Shown in pieces: positions 31,967-41,900 of a DNA stretch of 64,000 nucleotides. Made by a program: the position numbers and the translations under genes. Source of the stretch: Ahaetulla prasina (lineage: Eukaryota > Chordata > Lepidosauria > Squamata > Colubridae); contig NC_080542.1 in the NCBI RefSeq assembly GCF_028640845.1, forward strand, positions 18,828,283 through 18,892,282. The letters run 5' to 3'. The notes below the pieces were generated by a model. That model made no database searches, had not been told where the DNA came from, and was given only the letters and a program-made list of their open reading frames with translations. Position 1 is the first letter of the stretch. Every line of letters begins with the position of its first letter.

Positions 31967-32875
31967 TTAGGTTTTGTGAATATTTTCTTCTCTAGGCGGG
32001 TCGCCGCACGACCCACTATTACGGTCGCTCGGTTTGACTTCGCGCCTTTTTCTTGACCAATCACGGGTCGCCTTGCCGATCCCGCCTGATTGGTTGGTTT
32101 GAATTTTCGGCGGAAGGTTGAGGTGCTCGACAAACTTGAGCCAGGTGCCCCTCTTCTCGCACCGCCGACATGTAGCGCCCTTGAACTTGCATTGATGACG
32201 CTGGTGTTGCCCTCCGCAACTTCCGCATTCATCCCGGTCTTCTTTCTCGGTCTCCGGTGTGAAAACTCCTTCCTCATCCTCGCCGCCTGATTTGGTCTGG
32301 ATTTCTTCGTTGTGGACCGGAGTTGATTTCGCCGCCGCTGGTGTGAGCGGCTTTTGTAGGGTTTCCGCCGCTTGGGTGGACATCTCATGAGCTCTGGCTT
32401 CGTCCAGAGCGCTTGCCAGCGTTAGGTTGCTTTTGATAGCAGCCGCCCGCAAACGAATGTCTCTGACCCCACGGATGAGTTGCTCCAACAGTTCCTCGTC
32501 CAAATCTCGGTACCCACAATATTTGGAGGCTTTCCTCAGGGCGGCCATGTAATCGCTGATGGACTCGTCCTCTTGCTGTCTGCGCTCTCCAAATTCAAAA
32601 CGCTGCACATATTTGGACGGTGTTGGCGCGAAATGGTTCTTCAATAGGTTCTGCAGAGTTTGCCACGATACCGATTGTACCGGCGTTGGCTCTGCCAGGG
32701 CTTCTGCGATGTCGATGACCTCGGGACCGCAGTGGCTCAGGAAATACGCCCTTTTTCTGTTGTCTGGAACTCCTTGCAGTTCGTTCGCCTCGAGGAAACT
32801 CTCGAAACAGGTCATGTATGTCCCCCATTTCTCCTTGGATGGGTCAAACGGCGCGGGCGGTGTGTAGCTGGCCAT
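31967..32875 (-). pseudogene. Gypsy-2 gag
   Basis: The frame starts at 32875 with MASYTPPAPFDPSKEKWG, close to Gypsy-1 Gag, and keeps FGERRQQEDESISDYMAAL and LLEQLIRGVRDIRL. The zinc knuckle begins (CRRCEKRG) but a frameshift just after it replaces the rest with unrelated residues. The true continuation, including the protease VDTGSAITIMSWD (about 31718-31951), is in another frame. Confidence 0.88.
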
Positions 32876-32973
32876 CGCTGCGTTCCGCCCTGAATTTTGC
32901 TGGGTTCGGTCCTCGTAGTGCGTTCAGCTCTTTCCTGGTGCTTTTAGCCTCGGGATCCCATCCTCGTCGCCAG

Positions 32974-33163
32974 TGTTAAGTTTGGGCAATAACGAGGCAG
33001 GAGACCAGGGTAGTGACAACAGCTCTTTAATATACAGTGAACCCAGCAACTAGTACTGAGGAAAAACCTCTCTTTATATATGTTTCAGCCGGCGGTTTCA
33101 ACCAATCAGCAACGTGCTAATTCCCGCCAAAACTCCCGCCAAAACTTTTAAAGATACATTACA
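32974..33163 (-). repeat. Gypsy-2 5' LTR
   Basis: 190 bp, identical to the 3' LTR except for one base. A PBS-like TGGCGACGAGGATGGGA follows the LTR on the minus strand. Confidence 0.95.
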
Positions 33164-33683
33164 CCACCCATGCCCCAGCTTGCAGAGGCAGTTCCAGCAG
33201 CCCTATCTGGAAAGACCCTGCGTGGCCACCAGCGCACTTCTTCTGCTTGCTCGTGGACACAATGGAGCAAGAGGCCAAGCGACACACCAGTGCCGTGACT
33301 ACAAGGCAATGCAAGGACTGGAGCTGCTCCACGCGCCACCGACTGGTTTACCTCAGGGCCTCCACAGACAGGCCATCCACATCCCGACACATGCCTCACC
33401 TTGCGGCCACAGCACTGACGCCAGCACACCACTCTGCCTCCTGCTCCATTCTGGCTGCGAGGAAACAGAAAAAGTGGGCCTGCAGCCACGTGGACTCCTG
33501 CTGCAGATGGCTGTTGAAGCTGCCGCCATGCATCAGGTGTTGGAGCATGGATGGCCTGGATGCGGAGGCCCTGAGGTAAGCCAGTGCGAGGTGCGTGAGG
33601 CGGCTCCACACACACATACACCTCGTGGCCACAGCACTGCAAGCAACCAGATGGAATGGGCAGCCGGGTGGCTGCACAGGCTC

Positions 33684-33685
<2 letters not shown>

Positions 33686-33780
<95 letters not shown>

Positions 33781-34412
33781 TTTAACAATTAAACATTTTA
33801 CATTCAACTCTTACGTATGACTGTGACCATTTACATATCATCCCATTAATGTTCTCCTATGACCTATATAATTTTACTAAATTATATTACTAATTCTAAT
33901 TTGAATTTCTAATTCTTACTAATACTATCTGTTATTTTTTCTTTTTTCCTATTTTCGATCCAATTATACCATTTCTCCCATATTACATAAAAATCCGAAT
34001 CCATCTGTCCTTTCAGTTCAAGTGTCATTTTGTCCATCTCGGCATAATCCAATATTTTTCTAATTATTAACTCTTCAGAGGGTGCATTTGAGCTTCTCCA
34101 ACATTGCACAAATGCCAATCTTGCTGCCATTGTCATATGTAAAATGATATATGCTGTTGTTTTTTCATATTTTGTTTTCATCATTCCTAAAAGAAACAGC
34201 TCTGGTGTATATTCTGTCTGGATGCCAGTTACTTCCTGTATCCAACTATGTATTTTCATCCAGTATTTTTTTTTTGTTTTGGAGCATGACCACCATGTAT
34301 GAAAGAAGGTACCTTGTTTTTGTCCACATTTCCAACAATTGGGATTTAAATTTGGATATATTTTTGCCAATCTAGAAGGTAAAACCAATGGTAAAACATT
34401 TTATATTGATTT
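33686..34412 (-). mobile_element. L1 LINE, 5'-truncated 3' fragment
   Basis: A 17-bp TSD, tggctgcacaggctctt at 33669-33685 and the same with one change at 34413-34429, brackets the insertion. The (TTA)n run at about 33690-33778 is its 3' tail. The minus-strand frame 33909-34388 is the L1 ORF2 C-terminus with the zinc-knuckle-like CWKCGQKQGTFFHTWWSC, followed by TPELFLLGM and ending near NWIENRKK. Confidence 0.9.
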
Positions 34413-34584
34413 TGGCTGCACAGGTTCTTAAGTAGGGCTTATTTGGGGGGTAGGCTTATATTATGCATACACGTAAAAACCTCACGCTAGGTCTTATTTT
34501 TGGGATAGGTCTTATTTTGGGGGGACAGGGTAAATGTCCTCAGATCTTTCAAAGTGGCTTGTATTACAAATGGATAAAACTTAC

Positions 34585-34745
34585 AGGAGCCAGTTTGGTC
34601 CAGTGGTTAAGACACAGCTAAGAAAATGGGAGGCCATGAGTTTTAATCTCACCTGAGCCAGGAAAGCCAGGTGGGAAATCTTGAGTCAATCATTCTCTCT
34701 CAGCTCAAGTCACCTCCAGGGTTGTTGTGAGGAAAATAAAGAGTA
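34585..34745 (+). mobile_element. tRNA-derived SINE
   Basis: gagccagtttggtccagtgg then ttaagac (A-box-like), a B-box-like gagttttaatctc, and caatcattctctctcagctc, agggttgttgtgaggaaaat. This resembles squamate tRNA-SINEs with a conserved core. No coding capacity. Confidence 0.65.
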
Positions 34746-35196
34746 AGGTATGTTGGATATATTCACCATCTGAGTTATTTGTAAAAATCATAAAGGTAAG
34801 ATTACAATAAATAAATGGAATTTTTCTATCTGATGTGGAAGGCAACAGTAAAACCCAATTAACTAAAATTAGTTTTGAGGATAAAAGTGGTGATTTAAAA
34901 AACACCATTATTTTTATATTATTACTATAAAGTCTTCCTTTTTTTTTGCACTATAAATCTCAAATAGTTTTTTCAGATTCTGTCTGAATTATTCAATTAT
35001 TATAACTTGTTCAATGAAAAGTCCCTCCTCTAAACAGACTGTTAAATCCAAATTAATAGCTAGGACACAAATGGAGCCAACCTTCAATTTAATGGGCTAA
35101 AATGGGAGCTGAGGGGTGTCCATTAAAGCAGAATGTCCACTAAACACAAATGGGATTTTATGTGTGTGCACAAGCGGCAGATGGGATTTTATACAC
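34746..35196. other. AT-rich intergenic DNA
   Basis: No gene or repeat recognised. Confidence 0.35.
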
Positions 35197-35204
35197 AGGC
35201 AAAC

Positions 35205-35463
35205 CAGGGGTGAAATCTACTTACCTTCCTTACCGGTTCGGAAGTGCACACGCTGCGCGCAGACCTTCTGCGCATGTGCAAAACCTTCTGCTCATGCACA
35301 GATGATAAAAAACACATTACTTCCTGGTTAAAATCAGGAAGTAATGACACCTGGGAAGATGGGCAGAGCTTTGTTCTGCCATCGGTACCAGATTGCCGAA
35401 CCACCAGCCATGATCGCTACCGGATCGCGAGAGCCGGTCAGAACCGGCAGCATTTCACTCCTG
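35205..35463 (+). mobile_element. hAT-type MITE
   Basis: Ends CAGGGGTGAAATC and ATTTCACTCCTG. Flanks aggcaaac and aagcaaac match at 7 of 8. It contains an inner ttacttcctggttaaaatca hairpin with its inverse partner, as do the copies at 5144 and 60432. Confidence 0.85.
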
Positions 35464-35471
35464 AAGCAAAC

Positions 35472-35933
35472 ACATTTTGAGCAAAAACAGATTTTGTCTA
35501 TCACCCATGTCTGTTAAATAACAAATCTGATGTCTGTTAAACTAAGCATTTATTGCACAGGAAAACAAGAAGGGTAACGAATACACAAATAGCCATAAAT
35601 ATATTTGTTGTCTAGAACTGAGAAAGTCCAAAGCTTCCATATTTTCATCTAAAAAGGGTTTATTCCCAAGCTGGATACCAGCCCCAACCATGAACCCTTA
35701 ACAATTTTTATCCTCCTCCTTTTCCCAGAAGCTAAATGAAAACTGGCAATTTCCATGTGTGTTGGGTTACAGCTCCCATCACCGAAGGAACAATTTGAAT
35801 TATTGTCCATTGGAGAAGGGAATTCTAGAAGAATTCAGGAAACAGTCATTTCCCGTGGAGAAGGGAGAGCACTAGAAATTTAGCAACTGTAGGAGGGGGA
35901 GTCTAAATTAAAAGGGGGGAAAAATTAGTCATA
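35472..35933. other. No recognisable gene or repeat
   Basis: Unclassified intergenic DNA. Confidence 0.35.
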
Positions 35934-36646
35934 TATAGTCCTCAACTTATGGCAGTTCAAAGTTACGGCGGACCTGAAAAAAGCTACTTATGACCTAGTT
36001 TTGAAATTCTGACATCTGCTCGCTCTCCCCACATACCCCTCGCAGTCAAGAGACTGCACTTTAGGGACTTTGTAATCATTTGCCATGCCCAGCAGTCATG
36101 TGACTGTGATGGACAACATTTTGGGGGAAGGAAAATCAGTGTTTAACTTCTATTTTCTGGCAAAAAATGCTCCATTTTGCTCCATTTTATGACCTCCCTT
36201 GCCACAGTTGCTAAGTGAATCACTGCAGTTAAAGGGCTAGAAGGGGTACAGAAAAGTAGTCTCAATTTACAACATTTCGTTTGAAGTTACAATGGCACTG
36301 AAAAGAGACTTGTGACTGTTTTTTCACACTTAACAACCACTGCAGCATCCCCATGGTCACGTGATCAAAATTTAGATGCTTGGCAATTGACTCGTATTTA
36401 TGACACTGGGTTGCAGTGTCCCTGGGTCACATGAACTCCTTTTGCGACCTTCTGACAAGCAAAGTCAAGGGGGAAGCCAGATTCGCTTAAAAACCACATT
36501 ACTTGCTTAACAATTGTAGTGATTCGCTTAACAATTGTGTCAAAAAAGGTCCTACAATGTGGCAGAACTCACTTAACAAATGTCTGGCTTAGCAACAGAA
36601 ATCTGGAGCTCAATTGTGGCCGCACGTCAAGGGCAACCTATACAAT
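35934..36646 (+). mobile_element. Two adjacent Tc1/mariner-type (Tigger-like) MITEs
   Basis: Both carry the family blocks agttcaaagttac, gcatccccatggtcacgtga, gaccttctgacaagcaaagt and cacttaacaa. The first copy (about 35934-36245) has a divergent centre; the second (about 36254-36646) is fuller. Complete relatives elsewhere in the window begin with CAGGTAGTCCT-like ends next to TA. Confidence 0.65.
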
Positions 36647-36835
36647 GGTGCCCTCCTCGCCCTCTCTGTAGCTCTACACAACTCTGTACATACAGTCTGG
36701 TCCCGCAACGTTGAAATCCTGAAGGGCATGGTAGGAAGTCTTCCTCCATGCAATCCTTGACATGTCCATGAGGAAGTCAAAGAAAAGTTTTAATAGAATA
36801 TGTGCAGCTTAGGTTGAACAACAGAGATGATGGTG

Positions 36836-36890
36836 TTGTCTACGAAAACATCTGCAAGCAAACAACCAAGCTCAGAGAGCACCAAGGACT
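36836..36890 (+). mobile_element. Foldback family A, half copy
   Basis: gatgatggtgttgtctacga, aaacatctgcaagcaaacaa, ccaagctcagagagcacc is one arm of family A with a decayed hammerhead-like core. Confidence 0.6.
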
Positions 36891-36941
36891 CTGCAGTCAA
36901 GAAAAGACCTCCCTGAAGACCCATCACCAAGCAATGTAGAC

Positions 36942-37044
36942 CAGGAGTCTCCAACCTTGGCAACTTTAAGACTTGTGGACTTCAATTCCCAGAATTCAAA
37001 TTGAAGTCCACAAGTCTTAAAGTTGCCAAGGTTGAAGACCTCTG
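36942..37044 (+). mobile_element. Palindromic hAT-like MITE
   Basis: CAGGAGTCTCCAACC to GGTTGAAGACCTCTG, a hairpin with centre agaattcaaatt. Flanks atgtagac and atatagac match at 7 of 8. Confidence 0.88.
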
Positions 37045-37732
37045 ATATAGACAACAAGAGTTAAATGATCTGCTCCCCTTTTCATGAACCTAACCCTCTC
37101 CAGGAGGACAGTCAAAGACGGTGACGCAAATTTAACTTGTCTAACAATTGTGTAGTAATTGTGACTTCCCCCAACTTTCCATTTTATTCGGGCAACTACA
37201 GCCTGACCTAGAGTGATGGGAGTTCTAGTCCTATGCATCTGGGAGACACCAGATTGGGGTAGATGGGTATAATAAGCTGGTTAAAACAGTCTATTTCCCA
37301 GATGCATTTTGATTTCAAACCAGCAAACATCAGGTCTTATGTAACCATATGCTGACGACAATCACACAATTGTTGAATGTTTCATCTCAGTCAGCTGTCC
37401 TCCCACCTTTGGTGAGGCAGCCAAATAAAGCTGATCATCCAGTCTCTTGATTTCTACTCCTTTAGCCATCAACCCATTTAATGTTCTTCTATCACCATGA
37501 CAACCAACCATGTACAATGACATGGCCGATTATTTTTTTTTTGGTTTGTTTATCATCTTCTTTCCACAACCAAAAAGGTTTACTAAAATCTCCACTATTT
37601 TAGTTAACTGGATACCAAGGAAACATTCTTTTCTGAGCTACCAGCTGCCCAAAGCAACCTGTTCTGGCCACAGGATGCAACTGTCCGTGCAACTGATAGG
37701 TCAACCACATTCTTCATTTTCAATGTTGCTTT
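37045..37732. other. No recognisable gene or repeat
   Basis: Unclassified, T-run near 37535. Confidence 0.35.
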
Positions 37733-38086
37733 AAAGGTAAAGGTTCCCCTCGCACATACGTGCTAGTAGTTCCCGACTCTAGGAGGTGGTGCTCATCTCC
37801 GTTTCAAAGCCGAAGAGCCAGCGCTGTCCGAAGACGTCTCCGTGGTCATGTGGCCGGCATGACTCAACGCCAAAGGCACACGGAACGCTGTTACCTTCCC
37901 ACCAAAGGTGGTCCCTATTTTTCTACTTGTGTTTTTTGCGTGCTTTCAAACTGCTAGGTTGGCAGAAGCTGGGACAAGTAACGGGAGCTCACCCCGTTAC
38001 ACTGCAGCACTAGGGATTCGAACCGCTGAATTGCCGACCTTTCAACCGATAAGCTCAGCGTCTTAGCCCGAGCCACCGTGTCCCCC
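37733..38086 (-). mobile_element. tRNA-derived SINE, about 350 bp
   Basis: On the minus strand: head gggacacggtggctcgggct, aagacgctgagc (box A region), ggttcgaatcccta (box B), then ggaccacctttggtgggaag and a 3' end gaggggaacctttaccttta. A sister copy is at 62879-63218 on the plus strand. Confidence 0.8.
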
Positions 38087-38215
38087 ACGGATTCCCTTGG
38101 CAATCAACACATCCTTCTCCTTGCGGTTAATTATCCCAGCCAAACCAAGGGACTCAATTTTATAACTCAGACAATGGATCTTTTGCTTTGGAGTGTTATC
38201 CTATTATGCTAAAAC

Positions 38216-38548
38216 TCTGTAGAGATTCTCAATCATCCAGGTCATGATTGTTCCAAAGGTGCTTTTTTCAGGAGGCAACTGGTCTTCCTTTTTTTTTTTT
38301 TTGGAAGACATTTTACTTCTCATCCAAGAAACTTCTTCAGTTCTGACTGGAATAGATGGATTTATATTCCTTGCAAACAGCTGTTCATTTGCATCCTTTT
38401 AGAGGGTTGTTGGGAGCAAAAGAATGCAGATTACAAGGAATATAAATCCTTCCACTCCCCACTATCCTGTCAGAGCTGAAGAAGCTTCTTGGCTGAGATG
38501 CAAAATGTCTTCAAAAGAAAAAAAGCAAGAAAAAGCACCTTTGGGATG
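38216..38548 (+). mobile_element. Foldback element, family B, short copy
   Basis: Left arm ccaaaggtgcttttt through cttcttcagttctgact is mirrored by ctgtcagagctgaagaagct through aaagcacctttggg. The centre near 38400 holds ccttgcaaacagc and the inverse attacaaggaatataaatcc. Confidence 0.7.
38473..38512 (+). ncRNA. Hammerhead-like motif, family B short copy, right arm
   Basis: CTGAAGA 38476-38482, A 38483, stem GCTTCT (38484-38489) with AGATGC (38496-38501), loop TGGCTG, then AAAA in place of GAAA, and GTC 38507-38509. The left arm (38304-38343, minus) has the same G-to-A loss. The structure is kept but the catalytic G is missing. Confidence 0.4.
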
Positions 38549-38852
38549 TCCTGTTGTGCCTTTCTGATAATCCCTAATACTGAATTATCTTTAAGAAGCA
38601 AAAGACCTTCTAGTTATTTAACTCTTGTCATTCCCAACTATGAAACACTTCTCAGCCAAAGGGCTTCTTCTACCCTCTGTCAACCCTTTTGATGGGGTCC
38701 ATCAGCTCTCATAAGGAGTTATTCCTCCACTGAATCATCTTAGGTAACCCTAGCAACCAAGGTGACCCCCCTATTCATCCAATCCTTGGTCTTCTTCTTC
38801 CACAGCAGGCTCAACTCCATTATGATTCTCTGCCATTTGACCAGCCTTCTTT
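38549..38852. other. 3' flank of the zinc-finger gene
   Basis: No polyadenylation signal could be assigned with confidence; no repeat recognised. Confidence 0.35.
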
Positions 38853-39760
38853 TCATTCTATCCCCCGTTGCCATCCCATAATCCTCATGGAACGGGGGTC
38901 CATCCGTGAAGGGGGCTGCAGGGACAGCACGGATGATGCAAGGGATTGGGCCGGTGATGCGGATGTCCTCTGAGGAGAGAGAAGTGGCTCTTTAACCCCA
39001 TCGCCCGACAGGCAGGCAAATGCCGTCCAAATGCCTCGGGGACGAGGTTTGTCCCCAGGGAAAGGCGCTGGGTCCCCGTGGACCCGCTGGTGACGGATGA
39101 GAGTCGAGGATCGTCCGAAACTCTTGCCACAGCGAGCACAGCAGTAAGGCCGAGCCCCCGTGTGGACTCGCTGGTGCACCGTGAGGTAGGAGCTATCACC
39201 ATAACGCTTGCCGCAGACGTTGCACTTAAAAGGTTTCTCCCCGGAATGGATCATCTGGTGGCGGATGAGATGGGAACTCTCCGAGAAGGATTTGTCACAC
39301 TGGATGCACCGGTATAGCTTGACCCCAGCGTGTGTGCGCTCATGGCGCACCAAGTCCGACCTCTGAGAGAAGCTCTTGGTGCAGGATCGGCACCCAAATG
39401 GTCTCTCCCCTGTGTGCACCCGCTGGTGCCGGATCAGGTGAGAACTCAGAGTAAACCGCTTCCCGCAATCGGGGCAGTCAAAGAATTGGGGGGAGATGGT
39501 ACCCATATGGCGGTAGCCGAGACGACAATGTTGGTTACCCCAGGAGCAGCTCCCCCTGGAGGTTTTCTCTCTTTGGGGCCTGGCTTTCCTGTCTCCATTT
39601 TGGATACTCCTGCTGTGTAGAGCCTCGCACGCCTCCTCCCAGTCCAGGACTTGTGGAGGGACCATGAGGTCCTGGCCTTCATGGGCAATTGGAGGTTCTT
39701 CCTCTTCCTCCTCCTCCTCTTCTTCTTCCCAGTCTTCATTCTCCATGGTCCTTCCATCCT
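38853..39760 (-). CDS. C2H2 zinc-finger protein, terminal coding exon
   Basis: Minus-strand last exon; the acceptor is tcttgctag before 39760 and the stop is at 38853. After an acidic stretch (about 11 Glu) and a linker come five C2H2 fingers: FDCPDCGKRF..., FGCRSCTKSF..., YRCIQCDKSF..., FKCNVCGKRY... and YCCARCGKSF..., all with intact Cys2His2 and TGE/TGA-type linkers. Helix positions -1, 2, 3, 6 read LSHR, QSDR, ESHR, DSYV and RSTR. A basic, Ser-Pro-rich tail of about 75 residues follows. A nuclear DNA-binding regulator is expected. The phase matches the upstream exon at 40245-40367. I cannot assign an orthologue; its position upstream of FBXL19 does not settle it. Confidence 0.88.
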
Positions 39761-39938
39761 CTAGCAAGATCCAAAAAGATTATAAAGGAATAAATATGAA
39801 TATGGTTGGGTTTTTTTTTAATGAAACCTTTATATTTCCAGTTACTGAGAAAGAGAGAGATGGATGGGCTCTAAACCTGGCGACGTATAAACAAATGATT
39901 CAATAAATGTTTTAAACTCCATTTTATGTTTTTACTAT

Positions 39939-40175
39939 GAGCCGCGGTGGCGCAGTGCTTAGAGTGCCGTACTGCAGGCTACTTCTGCCGACTGCCGGCC
40001 GCTTGCAATTTGGCAGTTCAAATCTCACCAGGCTCAAAATTGACTCAGCCTTCCATCCTTCCGAGGTGGGTAAAATGACGACTCAAATTACTGGGGGCAG
40101 CTGACTCTGTAAATTGCTTAGAGAGGGCTGTAAATCACTGTAAAGCGGTATATAAGTCTAAGTGCTATTGCTACT
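39939..40175 (+). mobile_element. Sauria-type SINE in zinc-finger gene intron
   Basis: Head gagccgcggtggcgcagtgc, then ctgccgactgccggc, box B-like gcagttcaaatctcacc, and 3' end aagcggtatataagtctaag, tgctattgcta. It is the best-preserved Sauria SINE in the window and is antisense to the host gene. Confidence 0.88.
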
Positions 40176-40244
40176 GCCAATAGCATGTACATGTGGATAT
40201 CCATCCATCCATCTATTCAATTCAGAGCTCTGCTGTCCCCTCAC

Positions 40245-40367
40245 CTGTGTGGGCATCTTGCCTGGTTTCCTTTTCTTCTGGTTCTTGGCCCAGGTTTTCA
40301 TTCACAGCCTGTAGTTCTTCCCTTTGCTCCATCAAAGAAATCATGCTGTCTCTCCCTCCAGGAAATC
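40245..40367 (-). CDS. KRAB-B-like exon of the zinc-finger gene
   Basis: Minus strand: acceptor gtcttgggcag before 40367, donor gtgagg after 40245. The 123-bp exon encodes GFPGGRDSMISLMEQREEL, then QEPEEKETRQDAHT. This fits the second part of a KRAB module (GFPV-x-KPDLISxLEQGEE type), which links KRAB-A to zinc fingers. Splicing from the final G of this exon to AG at 39760 gives Glu and keeps the finger frame. No KRAB-A exon (DVAVxF type) was found up to about 42.4 kb, so the repressor part may lie further upstream or be absent. Confidence 0.75.
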
Positions 40368-40814
40368 CTGCCCAAGACAGAGAAAGAAATAGGCTGTGAA
40401 ATCTGCTCATCTCCCTGTTCTATTGATCAACCCCCTCTTCTTTCCTCTCCACGAGCATCTCTAGTGGGCCATCTTCTGGGATGCAGGAATGGATGGACCA
40501 TCGTCCAATCCAGGGTAACAATAGTGGCAAAAGTGGAAGATAAAGACTAAAGACACCCAAATTCAAATCCTCCCTTGGTCATCAAGGTCTACCTCAAGCT
40601 TCATAAAAGGTAAACATATTCCTTGACTGTCAAGCCATCTCTGACCAGCATAGAAAATTTGCTTCCAATCTGAAAGCTGAATTTAGAGCAAACTTTCTAC
40701 TGTCTCTACCGACCTGCTTCATAAAAAGTGAAGTATTTTATTTTGCTTTTAACAGGGATTCTTTCCTTTATCTTTTCAACAACCCTGAAAGTGAGCTGGG
40801 ATTGAAGATGTACT
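40368..40814. other. Upstream intron of the zinc-finger gene
   Basis: No KRAB-A exon, SINE or LINE recognised. Confidence 0.4.
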
Positions 40815-41044
40815 ACAGATAGTTCTCGATTTACAACCATCCTTTAGTGACTGTTCAAAGTTACAATGGCACTGAAAAAAAGTGGCTTATGACTGTTTTT
40901 CACACTTACGACCATGCCGCATCCCCATGGTCATGCAATCAAAATCTAGACACTTGGCAACTGACTCATTTATGACGGTTTCAGTGCCAATGTAACTTTG
41001 AATGGTCACTAACTGAATGGCTATAAATTGAGGACTATTTGTAT
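40815..41044 (+). mobile_element. Tigger-like MITE, internal deletion
   Basis: Starts acagatagttctcgatttac and ends aaattgaggactatttgtat. It contains gttcaaagttacaatggcac near one end and the inverse near the other; most of the middle is missing, leaving a shorter hairpin. Confidence 0.75.
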
Positions 41045-41070
41045 ATAAACAGAGGGGAAAAAACCCACTC

Positions 41071-41150
41071 CCTCTGAGCACTGAAGATGTTAACTAGTTG
41101 GGTAATGAAATATTTGCAAGAAAACAATCAAGCTCAAAAAGCACCATGGC
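41071..41150 (+). mobile_element. Foldback family A, half copy with hammerhead-like core
   Basis: CTGAAGA 41081-41087, T, GTTAAC (41089-41094) with GGTAAT (41101-41106) around TAGTTG, then GAAAT and ATT. Helix I GCA (41078-41080) with TGC (41115-41117) is kept. It ends in the family A tail aagaaaacaatcaagctcaa. Confidence 0.6.
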
Positions 41151-41285
41151 TTCCACCATTCAATCCTGAGCTACACATACTGTCTTCAATTGATATATCA
41201 TCATCTTCTTCTTTGTCATTTAACGATAATAATCCCTTGCAGTTTGGAGTCTGGGCAACTGAATGGTAGTTAGCAGAGTGTTTTA

Positions 41286-41900
41286 ATGGCCGGATGCCCT
41301 TGCTGTCGCCCATGCGGAAAGGGGAGGGGTAGAGAGAGCGAAGAAATGAGGGAGGGGGGAGGAAAAGGGGAAGGGGTAGAGAGGGGAGGAGGAAGGAAGA
41401 AGGAGAGGAAAGGAGGAAGAGGGAGGAAAAGGGGAGGGAGAGGAAAGGAGGAGGGGAGGAAAAGGGGAGGGGTAGAGAGGAGAGGGAGGAGGAAGAGAGA
41501 GGAAAGGAGGAGGGGAGAAAAGGGGAGGGGTAGAGAGGGGAGGGGAAGGAGGGAGGGGAAGGAAAGGAGGGAGGGGAAGGAAAAGGGGAGGGGTAGAGAG
41601 GGAGGAGGAGAGGAGGAGGAAGGGAAGAGGAAAGGAGGGTGGGGAAGAAAAGGGGAGGGGTAGAGGGGAGGAGGAGGAGAGGAGGAGAGGAAAGGAAAGG
41701 AAAGGAGGAAGAGGGAGGAAAGGGGAAGGCGTTAGAGGGGGAAGGGAAGGGAGGGAGGGAAGGAGGGAGGGAGAGGAGGAAGGGGAAGAGGAAAGGAGGG
41801 AGGGGAAAGGAAAAGGGGGAGGGGGTAGAGAGGAGGGGGGAGGGAGGGGGAAGGTAAATGTGGGGAGGGAGGGGGAAGGAGTGTGAGAGAGAGAGATCTC
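41286..41900. repeat. Polypurine GGGGA/GGAAA minisatellite-like tract
   Basis: About 600 bp of almost pure G and A on the plus strand, built from units such as ggaggaaaaggggaggggta and gagaggggaggaagg. It explains the long antisense Ser-Pro-Leu frame. Such tracts can form triplex (H-DNA) and G-quadruplex structures. Confidence 0.95.

Larger units (their letters stand above)
28672..33163 (-). mobile_element. Ty3/Gypsy LTR retrotransposon, frame-broken (Gypsy-2)
   Basis: LTRs of 190 bp (28672-28861 and 32974-33163) flank a body colinear with Gypsy-1. A perfect 5-bp TSD ccacc occurs at 28667-28671 and 33164-33168. The LTRs differ at one position of 190 (t/c near their TGTTAAG end). Despite this the coding region has at least five frame breaks. 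Total length 4492 bp compared with 4559 bp for Gypsy-1. The LTRs differ clearly from those of Gypsy-1, so this is a sister subfamily. Confidence 0.95.
28437..34530 (+). mobile_element. TIR DNA transposon (Tc1/mariner-type ends) hosting Gypsy-2 and an L1 fragment
   Basis: Left TIR CCCATGTTCCTCCG, AAAATAAGACC and right TIR (inverted) CCCTGTCCCCCC, AAAATAAGACC are flanked by TA on both sides (28435-28436, 34531-34532). Subterminal copies of ggcttatttt recur. After removing Gypsy-2 and the L1 fragment, about 0.9 kb of G+C-rich interior remains, with no transposase motif seen. Confidence 0.65.

Noticed and set aside
28672..33163. Endogenous retrovirus with envelope
   Set aside because: Neither Gypsy copy has an env-like frame; both end with pol directly before the polypurine tract and LTR.
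33114..33792. Frames with poly-Ile, poly-Asn or poly-Leu tails
   Set aside because: They read through the (TTA)n tail of the L1 fragment.
37733..38086. Functional tRNA gene
   Set aside because: Box A/B-like sequences belong to a tRNA-derived SINE with a long non-tRNA body; no cloverleaf is complete.
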